From Microglena sp. YARC (lineage: Eukaryota > Chlorophyta > Chlorophyceae > Chlamydomonadales > Chlamydomonadaceae), in the NCBI GenBank assembly GCA_022414725.1, contig CM039464.1:52154540-52218539 (forward strand): a DNA stretch of 64,000 bases, given 5' to 3'. Made by a program: the position numbers and the translations under genes. Position 1 is the stretch's first letter. Each line of letters opens with the position of its first letter. This document shows positions 8,271-18,108 of this stretch, one piece after another. The notes under the pieces are model-generated. The model saw nothing but the letters and a program-made list of their open reading frames with translations. It was not told the DNA's origin and ran no database searches.

Positions 8271-9460
8271 TTAGGGAATAAACCATTTCATTATATTCCC
8301 TAAAGAGCCTGTGTTGACATACATTATAACTCGGGTTTTGTATTGACGTATCTCCATATTTTTCTGAATGGTTCTTGCTGCTCTACATCTACGTATGATA
8401 TCGCAAATGTCTTGGGTAGATAACAACATATTGGGGTTTGAGCTCAACTCATACCAATTCCATGGGTTATCGAGGTTTGCTACGACAACATCCCACGTGA
8501 TATTGGGGTTTGCGCTCAATCCACGCCAATCCCATGGTTTGTCGGGGTTGGCTTTGATAATATCACATGGGATATGTACGGTTTTGCTGATCCAGTACCA
8601 ATTCCATGGGTTGTCGGGGTAGGCTTGGATAATATCCCATGTGATGTTGGGGTTTCTGCTGACCCAGTACCAAATCCATTTTTGTTGGGGTTGGCTTGTA
8701 TAATATCCCAAGTGATATTGGGGTTTGCGCTGATCCAGGTCCAATTCCATGGTTTGTCGGGGTTGGATTGCACAATATCCCATGTGATATTGGGGTTTTT
8801 CGCTGATCCCAGTACCAATCCCATGGTTTATCAGGGTTGGCTTGTACAACATCCCAAGTGATATTGGGGTTTGCGCTTATCCAGGTCCAATTCCATAGTT
8901 TGTCGGGGTTGGATTGCACAATATCCCATGTGATATTGGGGTTTTTGCTCATAAAAAACCAATCCATGGTTTATCAGGGTTTGTCTTGTATAATCTCCCA
9001 TGTGATGCTGGGGTTTGCGCTCAATCCACACCAGTTCCATGGTTTGTCGGGGTTGGCTTTGACAATAAACCATTTGACGCAAGGGTTTTTGCTGATATTA
9101 TACCAATCCCATGGTTTATCTGGGTTGGTTTGTATAATATCCCATGTGATATGTGGGTTTTGCGCTCAATTCACGCCAGTCCCATTGTTTATCAGGGTTG
9201 GCTTTAATAAATCCCATATGAAATTTGGGTTTGCGCTCAATCCACGCCAGTCCCATGGTTTTATCTGGGTTGGCTTGTATAATATCCCATGTTATTAAGG
9301 GGTTTCTGCTGACCCCGTACCAATTCCATGGTTTGTCTGGATAGCATTCGATAACTTCACGCGTCAAACATGGATTATAACTCAATAACCACCAATCCCA
9401 CTTGTGTTCCATACATTTGACCCGTCTCGAGATGTGGCTATTTATTTCCGCTGTAATCAT
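8271..9460 (-). pseudogene. NPDKPW-repeat gene, multiply frameshifted
   Basis: Reading leftward from an ATG at 9460, this is one long NPDKPW-repeat gene. The start is ITAEINSHISRRVKCMEHKWDWW, similar in layout to the intact homologue starting at 26,642. About ten repeats follow, ending with the cap NPNMLLSTQDICDIIRRCRA and RTIQKN. The frame changes several times (breaks near 9,130, 8,850-8,960 and 8,560-8,820), so no single ORF covers it. The repeats stay recognisable in every segment, so the breaks are recent or are read errors. Confidence 0.75.
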
Positions 9461-9846
9461 AGTTTTAATGGATTATCTCGTATAATATCCCACGTGATGT
9501 TGGGGTTTGCGCTTATGTAAAACCAAGCTATTTATTTCGGTATTCGAAACCCATGTTGTCTGCCACGATGCGCAAGACGTTGGGTCCGTGAAAAAACGCT
9601 ACACATGACATCATCCATGGCAGCTTGGTGCGGGGCTCCTTGACACCGTGAGCTTGCCGGGATGCTCAATCTTCATAAGATATCATAACGTTTTCGAACC
9701 CTGTGGAGTGCGACGTATGTGTCGACAGTGTCCCGCCGTTTTCGCGGAGGAGTCATGCATATTATGGACAGATTAATACATGTGGCGGGAGAAAACGATT
9801 GGTATTAAAATGTCACATTCCAGCAAATCGGCATCTTCGGACATTG

Positions 9847-10139
9847 TCATGGTTGAGAAGATTTGGGTACATTGCATGATTTGATTGCAAAATTCTGAAA
9901 GGCCATGGTTCCGTACAAAAACGTTGTAGTCTGAAATGATTTGATCGAGGAGTTCAGGTTTGTTTTCGTTGTTTTGATACCATTTGATGAGCCGTTCGCA
10001 ATTGATTTCAATATTTGGCGGATACTTGCCTGTTGAGTATCAATGCATACAAGTTGTGTTGCATGACAATGCATACAAGTTGTGTGGCAAGATTTTTGTC
10101 GATTGATGGAGGGTGTTGCAAAACTTGAGTTATATCCAT
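9847..10139 (-). pseudogene. Small gene with internal duplication and frameshift
   Basis: An ATG at 10,139 opens MDITQVLQHPPSIDKNLATQ. After a duplicated GCATACAAGTTGTGT motif (~10,045-10,085) the frame changes. The likely original continuation is CIDTQQASIRQILKSIANG down to 9,847. The product is unknown. From 9,461 to 9,846 I see no gene beyond a short NPDKPW-like scrap at 9,480-9,525. Confidence 0.35.
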
Positions 10140-10210
10140 TTTAATATATGCATTAGCAAACAATAATACATTGTTTGACGCATTGTTTCTTATGCCTCGT
10201 TGATAAACGG

Positions 10211-10270
10211 ACCTCAAGGTGTACCGTACACTCCAGAAAGCGGTTTCATTTTAGTATTCCGTCGAGTGTA
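10211..10270 (+). repeat. Dispersed repeat A
   Basis: It contains the palindrome GTGTACCGTACAC, then GGTTTCATTTTAGTATTCCG and TCGAGTGTA. See the other copies at 6.8, 17.4, 26.7, 49.5 and 62.2 kb. Confidence 0.75.
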
Positions 10271-10495
10271 AAAGGATGTGGTCTCACTCCAAGGTCCCCC
10301 AAAATACTCACATCCCATGACTGGATATAAAAAAGTAAACACTCCAGTTGACCGATGAACAGATGCAATAAGTTTCACGCCGAGTGTAAAGATTGATCGA
10401 TTCCCTGTACTTAAACAGCCCCCTATTCTCCTCTTTTTGGAAAACCGCTAGTCATTCGGTGGTGGCTCAGCAACCACCACGCTCGAACAGAGAAA

Positions 10496-11290
10496 ATGTC
10501 TTCGTCTTCGTCGGTGTCTTCTTCATCTTTCCACGTTGAGATGTTACCGTTCCAGTTGATCCGTTCCATCGCGAAGCTCTGCGGCGAGACCGCAATTTTG
10601 TGCACCAACAAAGCCATCCGCGGCGGTTCGCATGGCCGGATCGTCTGGAGCTCGCCATTCGAGAGGCCAAAACCCTCGACAAGAACACACTGTTCCGCAT
10701 GCAATGCGACTCGTGCCGTGGGTTGACTTGCGAACGGATGCTGGATAACGAGTCCGATGCATTTTCTAGGCTGCGATGCTTCTTGCGAAAGCCTCCTAAC
10801 CTACTCCTGGGGAGACGGCATTGATTGGGGGGTGTAAACAGGGGCAACGTCTCCCTGGTCGAGATTCTCATTATGGAACTCCCGAACGAGCAGTGCTTGC
10901 GCACGAAGTAATCATGGGAGTCGGCACTGATGCGTGCTTGACCCTGGCATTCAGGGGGGGCATGCGAATGCAGCATGTGTCAAATTCTTCTTGGATACTC
11001 TTCCGAACGAACAAGTGCTGGCGACAGACAATCATGGGATGTCGGCATTGATGTGGGCATGTATCGTGGGTCAAGTGTGTCAAGATTCTGCTTCGACATT
11101 CCCCGACCCACAAGTGCTTGCGGACCGATCATTTCGATTGTCGCATTGAATGATGGCGTGTTTCCGATGGTCACGCGGCCTGTGTCAAGATTCTTCTTCG
11201 TCATTCCCCCTACACCCAAGTGTTGGCGAACGCCGAATGTCATGGGCCTTAGGTCGGCACTGGGTATGTATGCGAATGCGTCCTGAACAT
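10496..11290 (+). pseudogene. Divergent F-box/ankyrin gene, decayed
   Basis: It starts at an ATG with a Ser-rich leader, then an F-box-like helix (LPFQLIRSIAKLCGETAILC). Downstream frames encode ankyrin-like units (FFLDTLPNEQVLATDNHGM, SALMWACIVGQ, and again VKILLRHSP). Frameshifts occur near 10,630, 10,800-10,950 and 11,080. It is distant from the GHADVCKLL family, so it represents another ankyrin lineage. The product is broken. Confidence 0.45.
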
Positions 11291-11329
11291 GTCAGATTCT
11301 TCTTAGATACTCTCCGAATTCCATCATGA

Positions 11330-12100
11330 TTTGAGGCAAATAACGGGATCATTGAAACAGAGCCACCGCAGCGAGGACTCCAGAGGTCACAGACGATGCC
11401 GAAGGCTCCTCCAGCGTGGGCGGAGAAATAGAGCGATGGTCAAATGGCGCCAGAACTACTTGACTTCTCGAAGAAAAAATAAGAATCATCCATCAATCAA
11501 TCTCCTATTTTAAACGTGTTCACATGAACACGTCCTCTGAAAAGAAGAAAAACAATTTAGGTTTCAACGCCGCAACAAGTACTGGAATACTGAAGAATGC
11601 CGGAGGCTCGATAGCGATTTTTGATGGCTTTGACTGCATGGGGGGGTAAAAAAGTTCCATCCATGTTCTTTATTGCAGTCAATGGATGGCGACGCTGAAC
11701 TAGATGCTTTGCTTTCACAGAAAGTCGGCTGCAAGAGCGGCACCTATATCTCGCATCGAGAGGCTAATGTTTGTAGCATGCTTGCCTGATGATAGCCGAA
11801 CGATTTGTGTTTGCGCACAACCTACTTGCGTGTAGAGCTAGAAATGACACACAACATTCGTTTAAAACCATATCTTGCTGTTGCAGTCCGACGCGTACTT
11901 TGACGGATGTTGTCATTGCAGGATAATGCATGGATGCCAGAATTGCAGCACGACCATGCTGGAGGTGGATGGGCATGCCTGATACATTCGACAGTGTTCC
12001 GCCGTTTGCGTGTGATAGAGTGCGTGGTTGGTGGGTATCAACATCTCGACAGCAGCCGTAGCGACGCGTGTGTGAGGATGCGGCATGTGTCGTGATAACA
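11330..12100 (+). pseudogene. Decayed left copy of the segment duplicated at 14.4-15.3 kb
   Basis: This stretch matches 14,410-15,290. It includes the 3' end of the 14,177 gene (TCATTGAAACAGAGCCACC), the first exon of the 14,736 gene (ATGGATGGCGACGCTGAACT) and the sequence around its putative intron. Small indels break the frames, and the second exon is largely deleted. It is the upstream arm of the ~3.1 kb tandem duplication. Confidence 0.7.
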
Positions 12101-12104
12101 TAAT

Positions 12105-12295
12105 GCATACCGCCAGGCAAGTTCCTCTTACACTCACCGCTTGCAGATACCGCCAGGCAAGTGGCTCTTACAGCTTGCCGCTTTCGCTTTCATTCCAGGC
12201 AAGTGCCGCTTGCAGATACCGCCAGCAAGTGTGCCGCTTGCAGATACCGCCAGTCAAGTGCCGCTTGCAGATACCGCCAGTCAAGTGCAACCAAG
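12105..12295 (+). repeat. Short tandem repeat G upstream of F-box/ankyrin gene 1
   Basis: Repeats of ~24-33 bp contain GCTTGCAGATACCGCCAGGC and AAGT, about six times. The same array precedes the second gene (15,300-15,460), and a shorter form precedes the one at 39 kb (~39,000-39,045). Confidence 0.75.
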
Positions 12296-12350
12296 GGTTT
12301 ATAGGGTTTATCCCAACTCATTGTTTATTTATACCATCCTGTACACACAT
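12296..12350 (+). promoter_or_regulatory. Conserved upstream element of F-box/ankyrin genes
   Basis: GGGTTTATAGGGTTTATCCC, then AACTCATTGTTTATTTATAC, then CATCCTGT. The block is conserved at the same distance upstream of the genes at 15.5, 30.5 and 39.2 kb. The AT-rich TTTATTTATA is a plausible core promoter; this is inferred from conservation alone. Confidence 0.5.
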
Positions 12351-12361
12351 GTTCATCGAAC

Positions 12362-13900
12362 ATGCAGTCGAACACGCGATCATCGTTTCCACTCCTTACG
12401 TGTCCCCATGACATTCTTGGTCGTATTGCCCTATTCTCTTCCAACCCAAAGATTGTATTAGTGTGTAAAACTCTGTGCAAAAGATTTTCTGGATGGCCCC
12501 TTACCGGACTGATCCAACCACCACAGAGAGTTGGAGAGATGATGGCGAAAGTGGGGCGCGCCGACCTTCTAGCAGTATGCTTGGTGTCCAATCCTCTTGT
12601 ACAGGTTAAGGGGGCCCTACAATTGAGGGCGAACCAAAATGAAAACGAGCTTCTCTATGTGGCTGCCAAGGCCGGTCACGCAGATGTTTGCAAGCTGCTG
12701 ATGGATCCAGCGGTGGCTGGAATTGAGTTCAGGGCCCTGGCTAACTCTGTCAACAGCTATGCCTTGCGTGAGGCTGCCTATGGAGGTCACGCAGATGTCT
12801 GCAAGCTGCTCATGGATCCAGAGGTGGCTGGAGTTGAGTTCAGGGCCAGGGCGAACTCTGTCAACAGCTGGGTCTTGCGGCTGGCTGCCAATGCAGGTCA
12901 CGCAGATGTCTGCAAGCTGCTGATGGATCCAGCGGTGGCTGGAATTGAGTACAGGGCCGTGGCTAACTCTGTCGACAGCTGGGCCTTGCGTGTGGCTGCC
13001 TATGGAGGTCACGCAGATGTCTGCAAGCTGCTCATGGATCCAGCGGTGGCTGGAATTGAGTTCAGGGCCAGGGCGAACTCTAGCGACAGCAGGGCCTTGC
13101 GTGAGGCTGCCAATTCAGGTCACGCAGATGTCTGCAAGCTGCTGATGGATCCAGAGGTTGCTGGCCCTGAGTACAGGGCCGTGGCGAACTCTAGCGACAG
13201 CTGGGCCTTGCAGGTGGCTGCCAATGCAGGTCACGCAGATGTCTGCAAGATGCTTATGGATCCAGCGGTGGCTGGAATTGAGTTCAGGGCTAGGGCGAAC
13301 TCTCTCAACAGCAGGGCCTTGTGGCTGGCTGCGAAAGAAGGTCACGCATATGTGTGCAAGATGCTGATGGATCCAGAGGTGGCTGGAATTGAGTTCAGGG
13401 CCCTGGCGAACTCTAACGGCAGCTGGGCCTTGGGGGCGGCTGCGAATGCAGGTCACGCAGATGTCTGCAAGCTGCTGATGGATCCTGCGGTGGCTGGAAT
13501 TGAGTTCAGGGCCAGGGCGAATTCTAGCGACAGCTGGGCCTTGTGGGCAGCTGCCAAGGAAGGTCACGCAGATGTCTGCAAGCTGCTGATGGATCCAGCG
13601 GTGGCTGGAATTGAGTTAAGGGCCAGGGCGTACACTTTAGACAGCAGGGCATTGTATGCGGCTGCCAAGGCAGGTCACGCAGATGTCTGCAAGCTGCTGA
13701 TGGATCCAGAGGTTGCTGGAATTGAGTTCAGGGCCCGGGCGAACTCTGTCAACAGCTGGGCCTTGATGGTGGCTGCGAAGGCTGGTCACGCCGATGTCTG
13801 CTTGCTTTTGATGGATCCAGATGTGGCTGGCCCCGAGTACATGGCCATTGTGACTACGAAGGAGGGTGTGGTAAATCATTCGTTACCAAAGGCGGATTGA
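12362..13900 (+). CDS. F-box/ankyrin-repeat protein 1
   Basis: A 512-residue protein. The N-terminal ~45 residues form an F-box-like domain (CPHDILGRIALFSSNPKIVL, then VCKTLCKRFS). A linker and 11 ankyrin-type repeats of ~37 residues follow (ALREAAYGGHADVCKLLMD, then PEVAGIEFRARANS). F-box/ankyrin proteins of poxviruses and giant viruses recruit cellular SCF ubiquitin ligases to chosen targets; the same role is a reasonable inference. The last ~15 residues are not ankyrin. They read, out of frame, through a C2H2 zinc-finger relic. This gene and the next one are tandem duplicates. Confidence 0.85.
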   Translation: MQSNTRSSFPLLTCPHDILGRIALFSSNPKIVLVCKTLCKRFSGWPLTGLIQPPQRVGEMMAKVGRADLLAVCLVSNPLVQVKGALQLRANQNENELLYVAAKAGHADVCKLLMDPAVAGIEFRALANSVNSYALREAAYGGHADVCKLLMDPEVAGVEFRARANSVNSWVLRLAANAGHADVCKLLMDPAVAGIEYRAVANSVDSWALRVAAYGGHADVCKLLMDPAVAGIEFRARANSSDSRALREAANSGHADVCKLLMDPEVAGPEYRAVANSSDSWALQVAANAGHADVCKMLMDPAVAGIEFRARANSLNSRALWLAAKEGHAYVCKMLMDPEVAGIEFRALANSNGSWALGAAANAGHADVCKLLMDPAVAGIEFRARANSSDSWALWAAAKEGHADVCKLLMDPAVAGIELRARAYTLDSRALYAAAKAGHADVCKLLMDPEVAGIEFRARANSVNSWALMVAAKAGHADVCLLLMDPDVAGPEYMAIVTTKEGVVNHSLPKAD

Positions 13901-14068
13901 CTCGACATCTCAACTGTCACCGAGGTATTCACCATTGTGATTACGAAGAAGGATGTGGTAAATAATTAGGGACGAAATGCGGATTGAATCGACATCTCAA
14001 AGGTCACCAAGGTATTAAGGATCACCATTGCGATTACGAAGGAGGATGTGGTAAGCATCTCCGGGGGA
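13846..14068 (+). pseudogene. C2H2 zinc-finger relic
   Basis: In one frame the DNA encodes two C2H2 fingers and the start of a third: HCDYEGGCGKSFVTKGGLTR-HLNCH, then HCDYEEGCGK-stop-LGTKCGLNRHLKGH, then HCDYEGGCGK. Cys/His spacing (Cx5C...Hx3H) is regular. A TAA at 13,967 replaces the usual residue of the second finger. The relic starts inside the last codons of the ankyrin gene, in another frame, so the ankyrin gene appears to have recombined into a zinc-finger gene. Confidence 0.7.
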
Positions 14069-14098
14069 GTTGACCCCTATGATATCCCTAGCTGTATG
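14060..14098 (+). repeat. Short scrap of the Fanzor element right end
   Basis: GGGGGAGTTGACCCCTATGA then TATCCCTA closely matches 35,097-35,125 downstream of the Fanzor gene. It truncates the zinc-finger relic. Confidence 0.5.
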
Positions 14099-14176
14099 GA
14101 TAAAACACACCATATCTTAACATAAAAGGAAACCCCAAACAGTAATATAAAAGTATTATTAACTTAAAATTATACA

Positions 14177-14503
14177 ATGGGTAGCAAGCTTGATAGGATT
14201 CGTGCAGATATTATATCGGCCATTAAATCTACACAAGCAGATATTAACGATGAAAACATTGTCCGCAATAGAGGCAAAGTTGCCTTTAATGTTGATTGTG
14301 ATGTAATCAATAGTATGAATATCATTCAAATCAAATCATTGATACATAGCCCTGAAATTAAAAGCGATCTAGGTGGTTATTGTAACAGTTTCATAAAAAA
14401 AGCAAATAACATCATTGAAACAGAGCCACCGGCAGCGAGGACTCCAGAGGTCACAGACGATGCCGAATGCTCCTCCAGCGTGGGCGGAGAAATAGAGCGA
14501 TGA
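14177..14503 (+). CDS. Hypothetical 108-residue protein
   Basis: An ATG at 14,177 follows a strongly AT-rich stretch (AAAAGTATTATTAACTTAAA). The protein starts MGSKLDRIRADIISAIKSTQ and has a hydrophilic, partly acidic tail ending SSVGGEIER. The last ~30 codons are duplicated at 11,341-11,430 without the N-terminal part. Its AT-rich codon use differs from the ankyrin genes. No family is recognised. Confidence 0.55.
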   Translation: MGSKLDRIRADIISAIKSTQADINDENIVRNRGKVAFNVDCDVINSMNIIQIKSLIHSPEIKSDLGGYCNSFIKKANNIIETEPPAARTPEVTDDAECSSSVGGEIER

Positions 14504-14735
14504 AATGGCCTGCCAGAACTACTTGACTACGATGAAAAAATAAGAATCATCCATCCATCAATCAATCCCTATTTTAAACGTGTTCACATGAACACCTCTG
14601 AAAAGAAGAACAACAATTATTTCAACAACAAATAAATACTGAAGAATGCCGGAGGCTCGATAGCGGATTTTTTGATGGCTTTGACTGCATGGGGTGTATA
14701 AAAAAGTCTCCATTCATGTTCCTTATTTCAGTTCA

Positions 14736-15153
14736 ATGGATGGCGACGCTGAACTAGATGCTTTGCTTTCACGACACCCGGCTGCAAGAGCGGCATATGA
14801 TCGTCGCATCGAGAGGCTAAGGTTTGTAAATGCTTGCCTGATGATAGCCGAACGATATGTGTTACGCCACACTACTTGCCGTGTACAACATGCTAGCAAA
14901 TGACACACAACATTCGTTTATCTCTTGCTGTTGCAGTCCGACGCGTACTTGGACGGATGTTGTCATTCGAGCTCTTGCCACTCGTGTGAACTCTCCCATG
15001 GATGAGCAGCAATTTGCGAAGGAGCTCTTGGAAGAGTTTGTAATCGGTGCCACCACCCAAAATATTGATGCCATGAATGGTCTTGTGCGTGGGATGTTCA
15101 CTGGTGTGAGGAGAAATTGCAGCACGACCATGCTGGAGGTGGATGATGCCTGA
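14736..15153 (+). CDS. Small helical protein, probably spliced
   Basis: Exon 1 runs 14,736-14,821 (MDGDAELDALLSRHPAARAA, then YDRRIERL). The direct frame stops soon after. Exon 2 (14,937-15,153) reads PTRTWTDVVIRALATRVNSP and MDEQQFAKELLEEFVIGATT, ending LEVDDA. Joining AG|GTTTGTAAAT to TTGCTGTTGCAG|T removes a 115-nt segment with stops and keeps the frame, giving ~100 residues. The acceptor has a pyrimidine-rich tract. A single exon in two frames is the alternative. The copy at 11.7-12.0 kb retains the intron region but has lost exon 2. Confidence 0.45.
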
Positions 15154-15294
15154 TACATTCGACATGTGTTCCCCCGTTTGCGTGTGATAGAGTGCGTGCG
15201 TGAGAATGAGTGAGTGGTTGGTGGGTATCAACATCTCGACAGCAGCCGTAGCGACGCGTGTGTGAGGATGCGGCATTTGTCGTGATAACATAAT

Positions 15295-15460
15295 GCATAC
15301 CGCCAGGCAAGTTCCTCTTACACTCACCGCTTGCAGATACCGCCAGGCAAGTTCCTCTTACACTCACCGCTTGCAGATACCGCCAGGCAAGTGGCTCTTA
15401 CAGCTTGCCGCTTTCGCTTTCATTCCAGGCAAGTGCCGCTTGCAGATACCGCCAGTCAAG
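15295..15460 (+). repeat. Short tandem repeat G upstream of F-box/ankyrin gene 2
   Basis: Four copies of the GCTTGCAGATACCGCCAGGC unit, including two exact tandem copies of a 46-bp block (15,295-15,390). Confidence 0.75.
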
Positions 15461-15544
15461 TGCAACCAAGGGTTTATAGGGTTTATCCCAACTCATTGTT
15501 TATTTATACCATCCTGTGCGCTTGTACACACATGTTCATCGAAC

Positions 15545-17110
15545 ATGCAGTCGAACACGCGATCATCGTTTCCACTCCTTACGTGTCCCCATGACATTCT
15601 TGGTCGTATTGCCCTATTCTCTTCCAACCCAAAGATTGTATTAGTGTGTAAAACTCTGTGCAAAAGATTTTCTGGATGGCCCCTTACCGGACTGATCCAA
15701 CCACCACAGCGAGTTGGAGAGATGATGGCGAAAGGGGGGCGCGCCGACCTTCTAGCAGTATGCTTGGTGTCCAATCCTCTTGTACAGGTTCAGGGGGCCC
15801 TACAATTGAGGGCGAACCAAAATGAAAACGAGCTTCTCTATGTGGCTGCCAAGGCCGGTCACGCAGATGTCTGCAAGCTGCTGATGGATCAAGCGGTGGC
15901 TGGAATTGAGTTCAGGGCCCGCGCGAACTCTAGCGACAGCAGGGCCTTGCGTGAGGCTGCCTATGGAGGTCACGCAGATGTCTGCAAGCTGCTCATGGAT
16001 CCAGAGGTGGCTGGAGTTGAGTTCAGGCCCAGGGCGAACTCTGTCAACAGCTGGGTATTGCGTCTGGCTGCCGATGCAGGTCACGCAGATGTCTGCAAGC
16101 TGCTGATGGATCCAGAGGTGGCTGGAATTGAGTACAGGGCCGTGGCGAACTCTAGCGACAGCTGGGCATTGTGGCTGGCTGCCAAGGCAGGTCACGAAGA
16201 TGTCTGCAAGCTGCTCATGGATCCAGCGGTGGCTGGAATTGAGTTCAGGGCCAGGGCGAACTCTAGCGACAGCAGGGCCTTGCGTGAGGCTGCCAATTCA
16301 GGTCACGCAGATGTCTGCAAGCTGCTGATGGATCCAGAGGTTGCTGGCCCTGAGTACAGGGCCGTGGCGAACTCTAGCGACAGCTGGGCCTTGCAGGTGG
16401 CTGCCAATGCAGGTCACGCAGATGTCTGCAAGATGCTTATGGATCCAGCGGTGGCTGGAATTGAGTTCAGGGCTAGGGCGAACTCTCTCAACAGCAGGGC
16501 CTTGTGGCTGGCTGCGAAGGAAGGTCACGCATATGTGTGCAAGATGCTGATGGATCCAGAGGTGGCTGGAATTGAGTTCAGGTCCCTGGCGAACTCTAAC
16601 GGCAGCTGGGCCTTGGCGAACTCTAACGGCAGCTGGGCCTTGGCGAACTCTAACGGCAGCTGGGCCTTGGGGGCGGCTGCGAATGCAGGTCACGCAGATG
16701 TCTGCAAGCTGCTCATGGATCCTGCGGTGGCTGGACTTGAGTTCAGGGCCCGGGCTAATTCTAGCGACAGCTGGGCATTGTGGCTGGCTGCCCATGCAGG
16801 TCACGCAGATGTCTGCAAGCTGCTGATGGATCCAGCGGTGGCTGGAATTGAGTTAAGGGCCAGGGCGTACACTATCGACAGCAGGGCATTGTATGCGGCT
16901 GCCAAGGCAGGTCACGCAGATGTCTGCAAGCTGCTGATGGATCCAGAGGTTGCTGGAATTGAGTTCAGGGCCCGGGCGAACTCTGTCAACAGCTGGGCCT
17001 TGATGGTGGCTGCGAAGGCTGGTCACGCCGATGTCTGCTTGCTTTTGATGGATCCAGATGTGGCTGGCCCCGAGTACATGGCCATTGTGAATCTTGACAG
17101 TGGTCCGTAG
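15545..17110 (+). CDS. F-box/ankyrin-repeat protein 2
   Basis: A 521-residue protein. I choose the ATG at 15,545 because it aligns with the start of gene 1; the frame is open further upstream through the repeat array. It has the same F-box-like start and 11 ankyrin repeats, most nearly identical to gene 1. It differs by a 27-bp triplication (16,589-16,669) and by its tail, which ends NLDSGP where it meets a truncated opposite-strand gene. As with gene 1, a substrate-adaptor role in ubiquitin ligation is inferred. Confidence 0.85.
   Translation: MQSNTRSSFPLLTCPHDILGRIALFSSNPKIVLVCKTLCKRFSGWPLTGLIQPPQRVGEMMAKGGRADLLAVCLVSNPLVQVQGALQLRANQNENELLYVAAKAGHADVCKLLMDQAVAGIEFRARANSSDSRALREAAYGGHADVCKLLMDPEVAGVEFRPRANSVNSWVLRLAADAGHADVCKLLMDPEVAGIEYRAVANSSDSWALWLAAKAGHEDVCKLLMDPAVAGIEFRARANSSDSRALREAANSGHADVCKLLMDPEVAGPEYRAVANSSDSWALQVAANAGHADVCKMLMDPAVAGIEFRARANSLNSRALWLAAKEGHAYVCKMLMDPEVAGIEFRSLANSNGSWALANSNGSWALANSNGSWALGAAANAGHADVCKLLMDPAVAGLEFRARANSSDSWALWLAAHAGHADVCKLLMDPAVAGIELRARAYTIDSRALYAAAKAGHADVCKLLMDPEVAGIEFRARANSVNSWALMVAAKAGHADVCLLLMDPDVAGPEYMAIVNLDSGP
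16589..16669 (+). repeat. 27-bp in-frame triplication
   Basis: Three tandem copies encode ANSNGSWAL. Gene 1 has a single copy at the same place, so this is a slippage expansion that keeps the frame but lengthens one ankyrin unit. Confidence 0.85.
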
Positions 17111-17395
17111 TTCCTCTGGCAGCGGCACGCCCCTCTCCGAGAGGACCCTGACGCAGGTCCGGCTATGCAGTGCCATGCCCTGCATGGCTCTGAAGGTGAC
17201 GGAGCCGGCGCCTCCCTGGAGGAAGGCGTCGTCGTCCTCGTACTTGCTTGCTTCTGCCGGGTTCACCCTGCTCATTCGCTGCACGATGTTACTGAGTACC
17301 GGTAGCAGCGAGTCTTGCAGGTCCGCCTTCGCCCAGCGGCAGTCTGCTGGTACGTCCTTTGGATAGCAATTTCGCGTGACCAAAACGTTCACCAC
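17100..17395 (-). pseudogene. Gene fragment truncated by the ankyrin gene
   Basis: On the minus strand the frame reads VNVLVTRNCYPKDVPADCRW and AKADLQDSLLPVLSNIVQRM, ending near ERGVPLPEELRTTVK. It then runs into antisense ankyrin repeats. Composition looks like real coding sequence. There is no ATG at the 5' side. It is the remnant of a gene cut by insertion or recombination of ankyrin gene 2. Confidence 0.5.
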
Positions 17396-17417
17396 CCACC
17401 CAACCCCAGTGGGTTGC

Positions 17418-17475
17418 TACACCGTAAGGTGTGCCGTACACGAGGCGGTTTCATTTTAGTATTCCGTCGACTGTA
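17418..17475 (+). repeat. Dispersed repeat A
   Basis: CTACACCGTAAGGTGTGCCG, then GGTTTCATTTTAGTATTCCG and TCGACTGTAG. The ends CTACA and TGTAG are complementary. Confidence 0.75.
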
Positions 17476-18108
17476 GTATCTGAACTCATGGTTTGGGCGA
17501 CTCGTGATAATTGTTCGGCGCATCTAGCGAAATGTTTTTCAATCTTCTTCGCACGGATTGTTGGGCGATTGCCCTTTCGCTGCAGCCGTGCATTTGTATG
17601 GATGATGTACCTGTCGAAGACTTCTCCAAACATCTTCATGTTGTTGACCACAGTTTCCCTAATCAAAGCTTGAAAGCGATACATCGTTGTTTCAGGTGCA
17701 CCCATGACGAAATAATCACATTCGTGTAACATCTTATCTGTGTAGGTGAATGTTATCATCGAATTCGCGCTCGATATGGAACTGGCAAGTGTATTTTTGA
17801 CTCCAACACAATACCCAGCTTGTAATAGTGACCAACAAGCCTCCTTCAAATCGCTCCCGTAGTATTGGTATCAAAGTCTCAAGACTTGCCAAACTCATAA
17901 CGGAATGGTTAAGAGATTTCGAGCATGATGCCAACCGGACACTGTCTGCAGGACCCAGTGCACATAATACTCCGTGCAACACACTATATTGCAAAGTGTC
18001 GATCATTGGACTTTTTCTTCCGTTTTGTCTATATGTCTCTATGTCTCTCGGTGGACGAACAAAATGAATCAACGTCTCCCCATTTTTTGTTGGCCTGAAC
18101 AAATGCAT
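17451..18108 (-). pseudogene. F-box-like protein gene with one frameshift
   Basis: Two overlapping minus-strand frames form one gene. The upstream part (ATG at 18,108 or 18,006) has an F-box-like helix pair, YSVLHGVLCALGPADSVRLA, then SCSKSLNHSV. The downstream part reads ACWSLLQAGYCVGVKNTLAS and continues to a basic region (RLQRKGNRPTIRAKKIEKHF). The frame changes near 17,850. It is distinct from the F-box of the ankyrin family. The 3' end runs into repeat A. Confidence 0.5.
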
